A stretch of 64,000 bases of DNA from Shewanella corallii (GCF_023349125.1 NZ_JAKIKT010000005.1:124001-188000); one strand, 5' to 3'. Positions 37,050 to 45,182 are shown, counted from the stretch's first letter. The notes: generated from the letters alone by a model not told the origin. Translations and numbers: made by a program.

Positions 37050-37195
37050 GCACCACCTCCTGAGTCAGGCGAGGAGGCGGAAGACTTACAAAGGGGGCAT
37101 TGTGTAAATGAGAGGCTGACTGTCAGACCTGAATAATCAGGGACAGTAAACTGCTGGTGGCAAACCGCCGCCAGTGAGTTCTGGAAGGAACGCAT
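37046..37195 (-). CDS. 49-codon ORF translationally coupled to secD
   Basis: ATG at 37195 follows GGAG at 8 bases and opens 49 codons that end TGA, sharing the A and TG of the secD ATG. The predicted peptide begins MRSFQNSLAAVCHQQF, contains a CPLC motif and ends in SSPDSGGGA. It has no signal peptide or membrane segment and I do not recognise it. Its ribosome-binding site can be hidden by pairing with the end of the vemP-like mRNA, and its last codons cross the stem hiding the secD site. It therefore looks like a coupling ORF; whether the peptide itself matters is unknown. Confidence 0.6.
   Translation of the reverse strand: MRSFQNSLAAVCHQQFTVPDYSGLTVSLSFTQCPLCKSSASSPDSGGGA
37053..37080 (-). 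promoter_or_regulatory. RNA stem hiding the secD ribosome-binding site
   Basis: On the minus strand CCGCCTCCT (37080-37072) can pair with AGGAGGTGG (37061-37053) over nine pairs including one G-U, with a 10-base loop. The AGGAGG site of secD is wholly inside the stem. Confidence 0.75.
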
Positions 37196-37203
37196 AGATA
37201 TTT

Positions 37204-37248
37204 CTCCAACAAATTAAAATCCAAATAAAGGTGTTATTTGAGTTGGAG
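37204..37248 (-). promoter_or_regulatory. RNA stem hiding the ribosome-binding site of the coupling ORF
   Basis: CTCCAAC (37248-37242), three bases after the vemP-like stop codon, pairs perfectly with GTTGGAG (37210-37204), which contains the GGAG site of the 49-codon ORF. A small inner stem CAAAT/ATTTG (37240-37236 with 37226-37222) may support it. A ribosome held at the last vemP codons would cover CTCCAAC. Confidence 0.7.
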
Positions 37249-37250
37249 GA

Positions 37251-37628
37251 TCAGCGGGTATGGATAAAGCGGAACTGTAGATTGGTGTCTCGCCAACCGG
37301 CAATACGGTGGCTGGACTGAGTCAAATAATGACGGGGATGGTGAAGGGGAAACCGAACCGCCAAGCTAAGCAGAGCAAGGCTGATGATAAGCAGCGGCCA
37401 GGGAACTGGATCCGGTTTGGGGGCCTGAGGTTCAGGCGCATGAAGCCTCGGCAGTGCGACTCTGGACACGATAGACTCGAGGGTCAGATCGGGAGCCGTT
37501 TCCTGACTGATACTGGTTGCCTGATAAACCTGAGTCGGTTGAAGTCCAAGCACACCCGCAGCATGGCTTATTAGCAATACTGTCAGCAGGGTGACAAAAA
37601 AGGACAATTTTCCGAAGTGGTTTTTCAA
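37251..37628 (-). CDS. vemP: VemP-like export-monitoring arrest peptide
   Basis: A 125-residue protein upstream of secD with a Sec signal sequence (basic KNHFGK, then LSFFVTLLTVLLI, then SHAAGVLG), a Pro-rich stretch (60-77), a second hydrophobic segment (WPLLIISLALLSLAVRF, 77-93) and the C-terminus HRIAGWRDTNLQFRFIHTR (107-125). In Vibrio alginolyticus VemP, as I recall it, the arrest region begins HRISGWKETN and stalling is at Gln156, 19 residues from the His; here the same span ends exactly at the last residue, so the stop codon would be in the A site. VemP stalls until it is exported and thereby induces secDF2. The start is TTG at 37628. The second hydrophobic segment is unexpected. Confidence 0.8.
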   Translation of the reverse strand: MKNHFGKLSFFVTLLTVLLISHAAGVLGLQPTQVYQATSISQETAPDLTLESIVSRVALPRLHAPEPQAPKPDPVPWPLLIISLALLSLAVRFPLHHPRHYLTQSSHRIAGWRDTNLQFRFIHTR

Positions 37629-37788
37629 GTTAGTGTCTCAGTTGAGGATTGCCTTATATGTACTGGTAAGCGCTGAATAATACAAGCAATTTTTCAATGT
37701 ATTGTTATCTGTAAACTATGCAGTGACCGGGATCTGTTAGTTAATCAGCCAGGTGCGCATACTGCCGCGATAAGCCTGCCAACCAAGA

Positions 37789-38103
37789 TCATTCAGATGA
37801 CGACGGCCTCTCTTTAATCGCGAGATCCCGGGTGAAAACCCAAATACCGACACACCAGATAACGAGAACTCTCAGAGTGAGTATCAACATATTTGACGCT
37901 TCTCCGGGCCCCAGAGCGAGTTGGGTGATAAATATACAGCCCAGCAGGATAATCACATAAGCCAGATAGCCTTTTAGGAGGGTGACCATCACCCTGGCAA
38001 ATGGCTTACGTTCAATCAACAGATATATTCCGGCCAGTAAAGGGAAAAACAGTGAGGGGATAAAGGCGTCGATTAACAGTAGCCTGATGCTTTCATTTGC
38101 CAT
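37789..38103 (-). CDS. Small membrane protein of unknown function
   Basis: A 104-residue protein with three hydrophobic segments (about 8-28, 45-63, 72-90) and a basic linker (IERKPFARVMVTLLKGY). No family is recognised. It follows the 38116-38913 gene by 12 bp, so the two form an operon and may act together. It is followed by 160 bp before the vemP-like gene, which may hold that gene's promoter. Confidence 0.7.
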   Translation of the reverse strand: MANESIRLLLIDAFIPSLFFPLLAGIYLLIERKPFARVMVTLLKGYLAYVIILLGCIFITQLALGPGEASNMLILTLRVLVIWCVGIWVFTRDLAIKERPSSSE

Positions 38104-38115
38104 GGCAACCTCCTG

Positions 38116-38913
38116 TTATTTTGGGTTAACGCTGATAAGCAAGGCGGTGACGATATGTTGGTAGAGCTTTCCTGTGAGCGCTTCATACTCAGTTTCATGG
38201 GCAAAATACATATCATTCCAGGATCCCATTCCCCCAAAGACCCAGGCAGATCTTGCTGCTGCCATCAGGTTTTGGCTGACCTTACTCATGTTGCTTTTAT
38301 CCAACTTGGTGCCCTTGTATTGGCGTGGAAAGTCGCCATCCAGACACTTCAGCGCCTGGTTAAAGCAATTGCTGAATCCCTTCTCATTATGTTTGTCCGC
38401 CAATGCTTTAATGTCTGTCAGGACCTGCCTCAATGAGATTGTCAGTTGGTCTTCATCCGGCAATGGCTGCTCCAGCCTGTGCACCTGTTTGAGAATACGC
38501 CCATATTTAACCCGCCAGATTTTTTGTTGGGGATCGTCTCTGTTGCCTGTCTCCCAGTTGGCTTCCCAGAAGTCTGAGCCTTCGGGTTTGACTACCTCAA
38601 TCAACCAGCGGCCGCCACCGCCCGGGTAGATAACACTCATATGGTCAGGCATGTTTTCGTCCTGACCCTGCAGGTATCTGGCGCGAAAACACCTGGCATC
38701 TTCCCCCTTCATCTTCTTGAACCAGAGCAGAGGATCCGGAGAGTGCTCCCACTCTTTCCAGTCCTTGTTGCAGCGCTCCAGTTCCATAAAGCGCACTGAC
38801 TCACAGAAGCGAAAGCTCATATCGTCGGGGAAATAGTTATCCAATGCCTGACCACCGAGGAAGGCATTGCCATGGGAGACCAGGGATAGGAGTTGGTCCA
38901 GAGATCCGTTCAT
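38116..38913 (-). CDS. Hypothetical soluble protein
   Basis: A 265-residue protein not recognised. No signal peptide or membrane segment is seen. It is rich in Trp and charged residues, with notable stretches DPLLWFKKMKGEDARCFRARYL, VIYPGGGGRWLIEVV and a C-terminal AAARSAWVFGGMGSWNDMYF. The mixture of alpha and beta suggests a single globular domain. It is first in a two-gene operon with a small membrane protein. Confidence 0.7.
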   Translation of the reverse strand: MNGSLDQLLSLVSHGNAFLGGQALDNYFPDDMSFRFCESVRFMELERCNKDWKEWEHSPDPLLWFKKMKGEDARCFRARYLQGQDENMPDHMSVIYPGGGGRWLIEVVKPEGSDFWEANWETGNRDDPQQKIWRVKYGRILKQVHRLEQPLPDEDQLTISLRQVLTDIKALADKHNEKGFSNCFNQALKCLDGDFPRQYKGTKLDKSNMSKVSQNLMAAARSAWVFGGMGSWNDMYFAHETEYEALTGKLYQHIVTALLISVNPK

Positions 38914-39011
38914 TACTTCATCCTGTTAATGGGGAGCCTCAAATAAGGTTTGCAGCAAGGCTAGCAGCGGATCCTGTTATCAACAATTAACCTAAGGTGT
39001 ATTTACCAAAG

Positions 39012-39040
39012 AAAAACCGGGCTGATTTGCCCGGTTTTTA
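39012..39040. terminator. Terminator of the pha operon
   Basis: AAAAACCGGGC/GCCCGGTTTTT hairpin just after the phaC stop on the minus strand, with A and T runs on both sides. Confidence 0.88.
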
Positions 39041-39051
39041 GTGTCAGAAAG

Positions 39052-40824
39052 CTAATCCTGAATCGGCAGTGTCTGTTTGACATAATCTCCCGGCGCATTT
39101 GCTAAATCCGGATACTCCTCTGAGCCCACTGGGGGGGCCGGGATACTCTTTTCGGGACTGTTTTGCTCCAACCATGACTGCCAGTGAGTCCACCAGGAAC
39201 CGTCCTGGCGCTCGGCGTCAGATTGCCATTCCTCGGCACTGTCGGGAAGATTGGGGTTGAGCCAGTAACCATATTTGTTTTTCGCAGGAGGATTAACTAT
39301 GCCTGCAATATGGCCTGATTCGCCCAGAACAAAGGTTTTGTTACCGCCAAGGTTGAGGGCGCCGCGATAGGTGCCTTGCCACAAGGCAATATGGTCCTCA
39401 CGGGTGGAGACAAAGTAACTGGGCACGCTTATCTTGCTCAAATCAACGTAAACACCGCCAACCTTCACGCCGCGCTTATCAATCAACTTGTTGTTGAGGT
39501 AAAGCTCTCTGAGCAGGAAGTTGTGGGTACTGGCAGCCACATTGGTACTGTCGCTGTTCCAGTAGAGTAGGTCAAAATCCACCGGACTTTGGCCCTTAAG
39601 ATAGTTGTCTATGTAGTAGTTCCAGTAGAGGCTGTTTTCCCTCAGCAGACTGAAGGTCACGCTCAGGCTGCGCCCGTCCAGATATCCTTTGGCATTATTC
39701 TGGGCTTCTATCGCTTTGATTACAGGATCATTGATATAGGCACCGACTTCGCCGGGCTGAGAGAAATCCAGCAGTGTGGTGAAAAAGGTGGCGGTTTTAA
39801 TCCTGGGCTTCATCCGCTTGGCGGCATAGTAAGCCAGTGTCATCGCCAGCACGGTGCCACCAATGCAATACCCGGCCGCGTTCACCTGAGACTGACCCGT
39901 TATTTCTTCCAGCACTTTAACAGCATCAACCACACCCTCAGTGACATAGTCACCAAGCTCCACATTGCGCTGTGCGGCACCCGGGTTACGCCAGGAGATA
40001 AGGAACACATTGTGGCCCTGTTCCAGCAGCCAGTTAACCATGGAGTTTTCCGGGCGCAGGTCGAGAATATAGTACTTGTTGATAAAGGGCGGGATCACCA
40101 GCAAAGGCGTTGGATTAACCTTTTTGGTCCTGGGTGTGTATTGGATCAGCTCATATAATTCATTGCGATACACTACTTTCCCCGGGGTTTTGGCAATATC
40201 TGTCCCCAGCCGGAAGGCATTGTTGTTGGTCATGCGGATCTTCAGGATATCGGCGCTGGCATCCACATCTTCCTGGAGTTGTTGCAGGCCTTTAAGCAGG
40301 TTTTCACCGTTCTGCTCCAATGTCATTTTCAGGAGTTCAGGATTGCTCATCACAAAATTGCTGGGGGAGAGGGCATTGAGCATTTGCCGTGAGAAAAAGC
40401 TCAGGCGCTCTTTGGCCTTAATATCAAGCCCTTCCATACTGTCTATAGATTGCAGGAAGGTGCTGCAGTAAAGCAGATATGATTGTTTGATAAAGCTGAA
40501 CCAGGCTTCCTGCTGCCAGGCGGGGTCGGCAAAGCGTTTGTCACCTTTTTCCGGTGCCACTATGTCTGTGTTATCGCCGGCAAGCACCAGACTTTGCCAT
40601 ATTTGCAGTTGCTTCTCCCACCACTGGGTTTGCACCCCAAGCAGGGCTCCGGGCTGTTTGGCTGCTGATTCAAAAAAATTCAGAGTGTCTTCCAGATTAA
40701 CTTCATGCATGGCGCGGCTAACCGGGGAGTCAACCGGGCCGTTATTCTTATCCCACTGTTGCCACCACTCCTGTTGGCAATGCTGCATGGTTTTAAAGTA
40801 ATCCGTAAACAAATGCGAAAACAT
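39052..40824 (-). CDS. phaC: Class I poly(3-hydroxyalkanoate) synthase
   Basis: A 590-residue alpha/beta-hydrolase-type enzyme that polymerises (R)-3-hydroxyacyl-CoA. The lipase-like box AAGYCIGGTVLAM holds the nucleophile Cys320 (Cys319 in Cupriavidus necator PhaC); the catalytic Asp lies in STREDHIALW and the His in GESGHIAGIVNPP. The N-terminal PhaC_N region runs from about 60 to 230. The ATG at 40824 follows GGGAGG; an upstream start would add 15 residues unlike the family. It is last in the phaB-phaA-phaP-phaC operon, an order typical of vibrios and relatives. Confidence 0.95.
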   Translation of the reverse strand: MFSHLFTDYFKTMQHCQQEWWQQWDKNNGPVDSPVSRAMHEVNLEDTLNFFESAAKQPGALLGVQTQWWEKQLQIWQSLVLAGDNTDIVAPEKGDKRFADPAWQQEAWFSFIKQSYLLYCSTFLQSIDSMEGLDIKAKERLSFFSRQMLNALSPSNFVMSNPELLKMTLEQNGENLLKGLQQLQEDVDASADILKIRMTNNNAFRLGTDIAKTPGKVVYRNELYELIQYTPRTKKVNPTPLLVIPPFINKYYILDLRPENSMVNWLLEQGHNVFLISWRNPGAAQRNVELGDYVTEGVVDAVKVLEEITGQSQVNAAGYCIGGTVLAMTLAYYAAKRMKPRIKTATFFTTLLDFSQPGEVGAYINDPVIKAIEAQNNAKGYLDGRSLSVTFSLLRENSLYWNYYIDNYLKGQSPVDFDLLYWNSDSTNVAASTHNFLLRELYLNNKLIDKRGVKVGGVYVDLSKISVPSYFVSTREDHIALWQGTYRGALNLGGNKTFVLGESGHIAGIVNPPAKNKYGYWLNPNLPDSAEEWQSDAERQDGSWWTHWQSWLEQNSPEKSIPAPPVGSEEYPDLANAPGDYVKQTLPIQD

Positions 40825-40874
40825 GCTGAGCCTCCCTTGGTCAAGGCCGCTCCCCGTGAGGAGCGGCAATGTTA

Positions 40875-41222
40875 TTAAGCCGGTGTGGCGGCTTTGATGT
40901 TTTCTGTGGTCAGTTGGTCCACATCGTCCTTAAAGGTCTTGGCAATATTCTGGATCTTATTGCTGTCATCCATCAGTTGCTGGGACAGTTTGGTCAGCGT
41001 GGCCATCTGTTGGCCATTGAAAGCCGCCAGAGAGGTCACATCTTTCACTTCGCTGGCGGCTTTAAACTGAGCCAGTCCCAGTTCGCTGTAGGCCTTCATG
41101 GCGTTAACCTGCAGCTCGGTGATCTGCTCTACATGTTTGGCCATCAGGGCGTTGAACTTCTGGTAAGGTGCCAGTGACTTTTCGGCTTGCTCTGAGAACA
41201 TCTTGAACATATCTGTGTACAT
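40875..41222 (-). CDS. phaP: Phasin
   Basis: A 115-residue helical protein (MYTDMFKMFSEQAEKSLAPYQ...) of the phasin_2 family, which coats PHA granules and limits their size. Heptad-like Leu/Ala/Lys patterns suggest coiled coil along most of the length. The ATG at 41222 follows GGAGG at 7 bases. It lies between phaA and phaC in the operon; its own strong ribosome-binding site agrees with the high level expected for phasins. Confidence 0.92.
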   Translation of the reverse strand: MYTDMFKMFSEQAEKSLAPYQKFNALMAKHVEQITELQVNAMKAYSELGLAQFKAASEVKDVTSLAAFNGQQMATLTKLSQQLMDDSNKIQNIAKTFKDDVDQLTTENIKAATPA

Positions 41223-41269
41223 GGTATTTCCTCCGGTGATGAAACTAAGTGGGTTGATAGTGTTGGCTA

Positions 41270-42475
41270 TCAGCAATTACGGATCAGGACTGCCGTCCCC
41301 ATACCGCCGCCGATACATAAAGATGCCACCCCGTACTGACCGCCACGGCGTTTCAGTTCGTGGAGCAGGGTTACCAATATGCGGTTGCCTGATGCACCCA
41401 AAGGGTGACCCAGAGCAATGGCTCCGCCATTGACATTGGTTCTTTCCAGCAGCGCGGTGAGATCATCTCCATGTTGCTCGGCCAGCTGCTGTGCAACGCC
41501 AAGCGCCTGGGCTGCGAACGCTTCATTAAGTTCCAGCAGGTCCATATCTGCCAGGGTCAATCCCGCTTTCTCCAGTGCCCGGGTGACGGCTGTCACTGGG
41601 CCCAGTCCCATGATGCGCGGCTCAATGCCGGTCTGAGCTGTGACCACTATTTCCGCCAGTGGCGTCAGCTTGTGCTGCTGCAGGGCTTTACCTGACACCA
41701 CCAGAATTGCTGAAGCGCCGTCATTCAAACCAGAGGCATTGCCCGCGGTGACACTGCCCTCTTTGGCAAAAGCCGGGCGCAGGCCCGCCAATGCTTCTGC
41801 GCGGGCATCGGATTTTGGATATTCATCCTTCTCGAACAGACGGGTTTTACGACGCTCGGTGACTTCAACCGGGGTGGTTTCGTCGGCAAATCGGTTGGCT
41901 TCGAGAGCCGCAACGGCTCTTTGTTGACTGGTGAGGGCAAAGGCATCCTGACGTTCACGGCTGATATTTAGCTCATTGGCAATATTCTCAGCGGTGACAC
42001 CCATGTGGTATTGATTGAACACATCGGTGAGGCCATCACTGACTAACAGATCTTTCAGTGAGATGTCACCCATTTTTTGGCCCTGGCGCAGACTCGCAGG
42101 GGCCATAAAGGGAATTTGAGACATGTTCTCTGCACCGGCAGCGACCACAATGTCGGCTTCGCCGGCACGAATATGGGCAACGGCGTCCATAACGGTTTTC
42201 ATACCACTGCCGCACACCATATTCAGGCTGTAGGCTGGAGTCGTATTGGGGAGCCCGGCAAACAGCGCAGCCTGACGTCCGGGACCCATTCCCTGGCCGG
42301 TACCAACCACATTTCCCAGGATCACTTCGTCAACGGCTTCGGGCGCTATGCCGGTATCAGCGAGAACCGCTTTGATAACGGTGGCTCCCAGGTGCCCTAC
42401 AGAAACAGACTTGAGAGCCCCCCCAAAACTACCGATAGGGGTGCGCCTGGCCGCGGCAATATAAACTCTTTCCAT
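41270..42475 (-). CDS. phaA: Acetyl-CoA acetyltransferase (beta-ketothiolase)
   Basis: A 401-residue thiolase that condenses two acetyl-CoA to acetoacetyl-CoA, the first step of polyhydroxybutyrate synthesis. The acyl-carrying Cys88 is in NMVCGSGMKTV, the His is in GGAIALGHPLGASGNR, and the second Cys is in ASLCIGGGMG. Position in the pha operon supports the biosynthetic role over fatty-acid breakdown. Confidence 0.95.
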   Translation of the reverse strand: MERVYIAAARRTPIGSFGGALKSVSVGHLGATVIKAVLADTGIAPEAVDEVILGNVVGTGQGMGPGRQAALFAGLPNTTPAYSLNMVCGSGMKTVMDAVAHIRAGEADIVVAAGAENMSQIPFMAPASLRQGQKMGDISLKDLLVSDGLTDVFNQYHMGVTAENIANELNISRERQDAFALTSQQRAVAALEANRFADETTPVEVTERRKTRLFEKDEYPKSDARAEALAGLRPAFAKEGSVTAGNASGLNDGASAILVVSGKALQQHKLTPLAEIVVTAQTGIEPRIMGLGPVTAVTRALEKAGLTLADMDLLELNEAFAAQALGVAQQLAEQHGDDLTALLERTNVNGGAIALGHPLGASGNRILVTLLHELKRRGGQYGVASLCIGGGMGTAVLIRNC

Positions 42476-42496
42476 TTGCTCGAATTCTCCACTCGA

Positions 42497-43237
42497 TTAC
42501 TGCATGTAAAGGCCGCCGTTTACCGACAGAGTTTCCCCTGTGATATAGGCAGCATCGTCACTGGCAAGGTAAGCCACAGCTTTGGCGATCTCATCAGGGG
42601 TAGCCAGACGCTTCATGGGGACTGTGTCGACAATCGCATCAAGCACATCCTGACGCATTGCCTGAACCATAGGGGTACCTGTGTAGCCAGGGGCGACAAC
42701 ATTGACAGTGACGCCACTGCGGGCACCTTCGAAGGCGAGGGATTTGCTGAAACCTATCATCCCGGCCTTGGCGGCTGCATAGTTAGCCTGACCGAACTGA
42801 CCTTTAAGGCCATTAACCGAGGAGATATTAATGATGCGGCCACCGCCTTTTTCGCACATCGCAGCGAACAGGGGTTGGGTGACGTTGAACAGAGAGTTGA
42901 GGTTGGTGTTGATGACATCATTCCACTGGGTGGCGTTCATCTTCTTGAAGCTGGTGTCCCGGGTGATGCCGGCGTTATTCACCAGTACATCGACTGTGCC
43001 GTGGGTTTCCAGCAGCAACGCCAGGCGTTCTGCACACTCTATCGAATTGGTGACATCCAGTTCGAACAGTGTGACCTGATCTGAGGTAAATCCCTTTTCA
43101 TCAAACCACTTTCTGGCACATTCATGATTTCCTGTGAAGTAGGTCGCGATGACCTTAAATCCATCCCGAACCAGCGTTTCTGAAATCGCAGATCCGATAC
43201 CGCCTTTGGCACCGGTAACAAGCGCGAGCTTTTGCAT
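42497..43237 (-). CDS. phaB: Acetoacetyl-CoA reductase
   Basis: A 246-residue short-chain dehydrogenase that reduces acetoacetyl-CoA to (R)-3-hydroxybutyryl-CoA. It has the nucleotide-binding VTGAKGGIGSAI, NNAGITRD, the catalytic Ser (INISSVNGLKGQFGQ) and YAAAK with Tyr and Lys, and ends TLSVNGGLYMQ as PhaB proteins do. The ATG at 43237 follows GGAG at 7 bases; the frame is open 48 codons further up but without family likeness. It is the first gene of phaBAPC. Confidence 0.95.
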   Translation of the reverse strand: MQKLALVTGAKGGIGSAISETLVRDGFKVIATYFTGNHECARKWFDEKGFTSDQVTLFELDVTNSIECAERLALLLETHGTVDVLVNNAGITRDTSFKKMNATQWNDVINTNLNSLFNVTQPLFAAMCEKGGGRIINISSVNGLKGQFGQANYAAAKAGMIGFSKSLAFEGARSGVTVNVVAPGYTGTPMVQAMRQDVLDAIVDTVPMKRLATPDEIAKAVAYLASDDAAYITGETLSVNGGLYMQ

Positions 43238-43553
43238 GGGTGACTCCATTCGTTGACAACAAGCAAAACAATGAGATGTCTGCTGCTGCATTCGGAACCC
43301 TCGCACCGGGTACCACACCGAATAACAGTCATCTTTACCGAGATTTAAAACCGTGGCAGAGCATGAACGCACGCCAGCCATTAACTCTAGTCCATGGTTT
43401 CAAACGTACTTGCTCAGTTGAATGGATTATTGTGATGATTTTCTGACAAGGGTGATCAAGATCAAAAAAAGTTAACAAAATCACCCAAAAGAATGAATTG
43501 AAATAATGGGTTACGTAAACGTAATTATCTATTTTTTGATGAAATATTGACGT
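43238..43553. promoter_or_regulatory. Regulatory region upstream of phaB
   Basis: About 316 bp without a gene. It contains CAAACGTACTTG (43401-43412), an imperfect palindrome like fatty-acid regulator (PsrA/FadR-type) operators, and a near palindrome TTACGTAAACGTAA (43511-43524) whose CGTTTAC core recurs at 43551-43557. The phaB promoter should lie here. Regulator identities are guesses. Confidence 0.45.
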
Positions 43554-44261
43554 TTACGGAAGCTGTTTCAGCTGCCGGGCGATAGATTCTCCCCAAATTC
43601 TGTAGCCCTCTGCATTAGGGTGATAACCATCTTTTGCCATCCAGTGTTCAGCAACAGGCAGGTCAACCTCCAATAAGTGCCACTTTTTTTGTAAACATAA
43701 ACTTTTGAGCGTCCGGTGCAGTTTGCTTGCCCTCAGTCCCAGAAACTGATTTAAAGGGGCGGGTAAAGCTGGAAATGCGGCCATATCAGGTACCTGAGTA
43801 AAGCAAACACGGGTATCAGGACCTGCGAATCTGGCAACGCAGAGCTCAAGTTGCTGCCGCCAGTCTTTATCTGATGTCATTCTCACAGTGTCATTTACTC
43901 CCAGAGTCACCAGCAGGATATCAGGATGGATGATAGTGGGAGCCAGCGTGTTGATCTCGGCGACGGTTGCGCCATTATGCCCCTGAGCCCAGGCACTGGC
44001 AGCGACTCCATCCCGTTGGAGCGAGTTGATAATATTGGCGGTCAGTCCATCCCGTATATGTCTGACACCCACACCTGCGACAGTGCTCTCACCCAGATGC
44101 AGCAAGGACAGCGCATTGTCATCGGTGGCAGGGAAGTGCGGTTCCCCCATGGCTTCAGGTAATCGTACCGTATTGCGGCGTACCTGTTTTCCCTGCCATA
44201 AAATCAGCGGCAACAATGGTGCCAGGGCCCACGGCGCTAAACTCCGTTTCAGAAGCGACAT
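43554..44261 (-). CDS. SGNH/GDSL-type esterase
   Basis: A 235-residue hydrolase of the SGNH fold. Block I is LLHLGESTVAGVGV with catalytic Ser59, block III is LLVTLGVNDTVRM (Asn), and block V is KDGYHPNAEGY (Asp and His). An N-terminal hydrophobic segment (LAPWALAPLLPLILW) preceded by Lys/Arg suggests membrane anchoring or export. The ATG at 44261 follows AGGAG. The substrate is not predictable. It is oriented with the pha operon but separated by 316 bp. Confidence 0.85.
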   Translation of the reverse strand: MSLLKRSLAPWALAPLLPLILWQGKQVRRNTVRLPEAMGEPHFPATDDNALSLLHLGESTVAGVGVRHIRDGLTANIINSLQRDGVAASAWAQGHNGATVAEINTLAPTIIHPDILLVTLGVNDTVRMTSDKDWRQQLELCVARFAGPDTRVCFTQVPDMAAFPALPAPLNQFLGLRASKLHRTLKSLCLQKKWHLLEVDLPVAEHWMAKDGYHPNAEGYRIWGESIARQLKQLP

Positions 44262-44331
44262 ACCTGTCTCCTGTTGATTGAACTTTGCCCACATTATAGT
44301 GTGAGCAGAAGTTTGCCAATTGGTCACGCCC

Positions 44332-45182
44332 ATGATGCCGCCTGAAACTATTCGTAATGAGCTTTGCCATCGTTTCCCGGCACTGGCGGAAAGGCTCAGT
44401 CGTTGTCCATTAATTCCAATTATCTCACCCAGTCAGGAAGCCCTAGTCACTGTGCTGATTCGCGCCGTTGTGGGCCAGATGTTGTCGCAGCAGGCTGCCG
44501 CAACAATTTATGGAAGGGTTGCCCGACATATTGAGCTGATTGGTGGCCCGGAGAATCTCTGCCATGAGAGTTTAATTCAGGCTGGATTGTCCCGGAGTAA
44601 AGCCAGGACAGTTATTGGTCTGCGCGATAAGTACCTTGAAAACGAGGACTATTTCGAAGCGTGGAGATGTTTGCCTTATGGAGACTTCAGAGCTCAGGCG
44701 CTCAGTTGCTGGGGAATAGGAGAGTGGACCGTGTCTGTTATCGCTATTTTTCATCTGGGCCATACCCATGTGTTTCCCCATAAAGATGGCACCATTATTA
44801 GGGTCTGTTAACCTTTCATGGTTGAATTTTGCTCGAGATAGACGCGCTTTAATCGCGACGCAAGGTGTGCCGCCTAGTGGGCCTAAGCAAATACCTTGCA
44901 ACAAAGAGTAAAGCGCGTATAGCCGAGCCCTTCGGGCAGCGTTTGTCGTCGCTTTCTACTTCATTAACGCTTATTTATGTAGAACAACTACACCACAATC
45001 GCGTTGCTTTGTATAAAACAACGACAAAAAGCTGCAAAAACCATCTTCAAAGGTCAACAGACCCTAGAGTACTGAACACTCTGGCGGATGAAGGTATTGA
45101 GATAGACCCGGAGCGAGCCAGTCCGTTTCAGGCATATCTGGCTCTGTACCTCTGGGCTATGGTCGACGAAGGAATTATCTGA
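44332..45182 (+). pseudogene. DNA-3-methyladenine glycosylase II gene disrupted by a MITE
   Basis: The 5' part encodes an HhH-GPD glycosylase of the AlkA type, which removes alkylated bases: LIRAVVGQMLSQQAAATIYGRV, AGLSRSKARTVIGL and the helix-hairpin-helix LSCWGIGEWTVSVIAIFHLG. At codon IIR the frame runs into a 264-bp insert (44801-45064) and stops at 44809-44811. Removing the insert and one TA copy joins DGTIIR to VLNTLADEGIEIDPERASP and continues in frame to a TGA at 45180-45182, giving about 195 residues. The gene is therefore a recent insertional knock-out, lacking the C-terminal segment after the catalytic Asp region. Confidence 0.9.
44801..45064. mobile_element. 264-bp MITE with terminal inverted repeats and TA duplication
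   Basis: The ends are GGGTCTGTTAACCTTT and AAAGGTCAACAGACCC (15 of 16 complementary), flanked by TA at 44799-44800 and 45065-45066. The interior has no transposase. TA duplication suggests mobilisation by an IS630/Tc1-type transposase encoded elsewhere. Confidence 0.92.

Noticed and set aside
42077..43084. Open frame of 335 codons on the plus strand across phaA/phaB
   Set aside because: Antisense to clear pha genes; the His/Gly-rich translation has no domain features.
44865..45182. Open frame with a start inside the MITE
   Set aside because: Its C-terminal half is the severed end of the glycosylase; the start and first half are MITE sequence.
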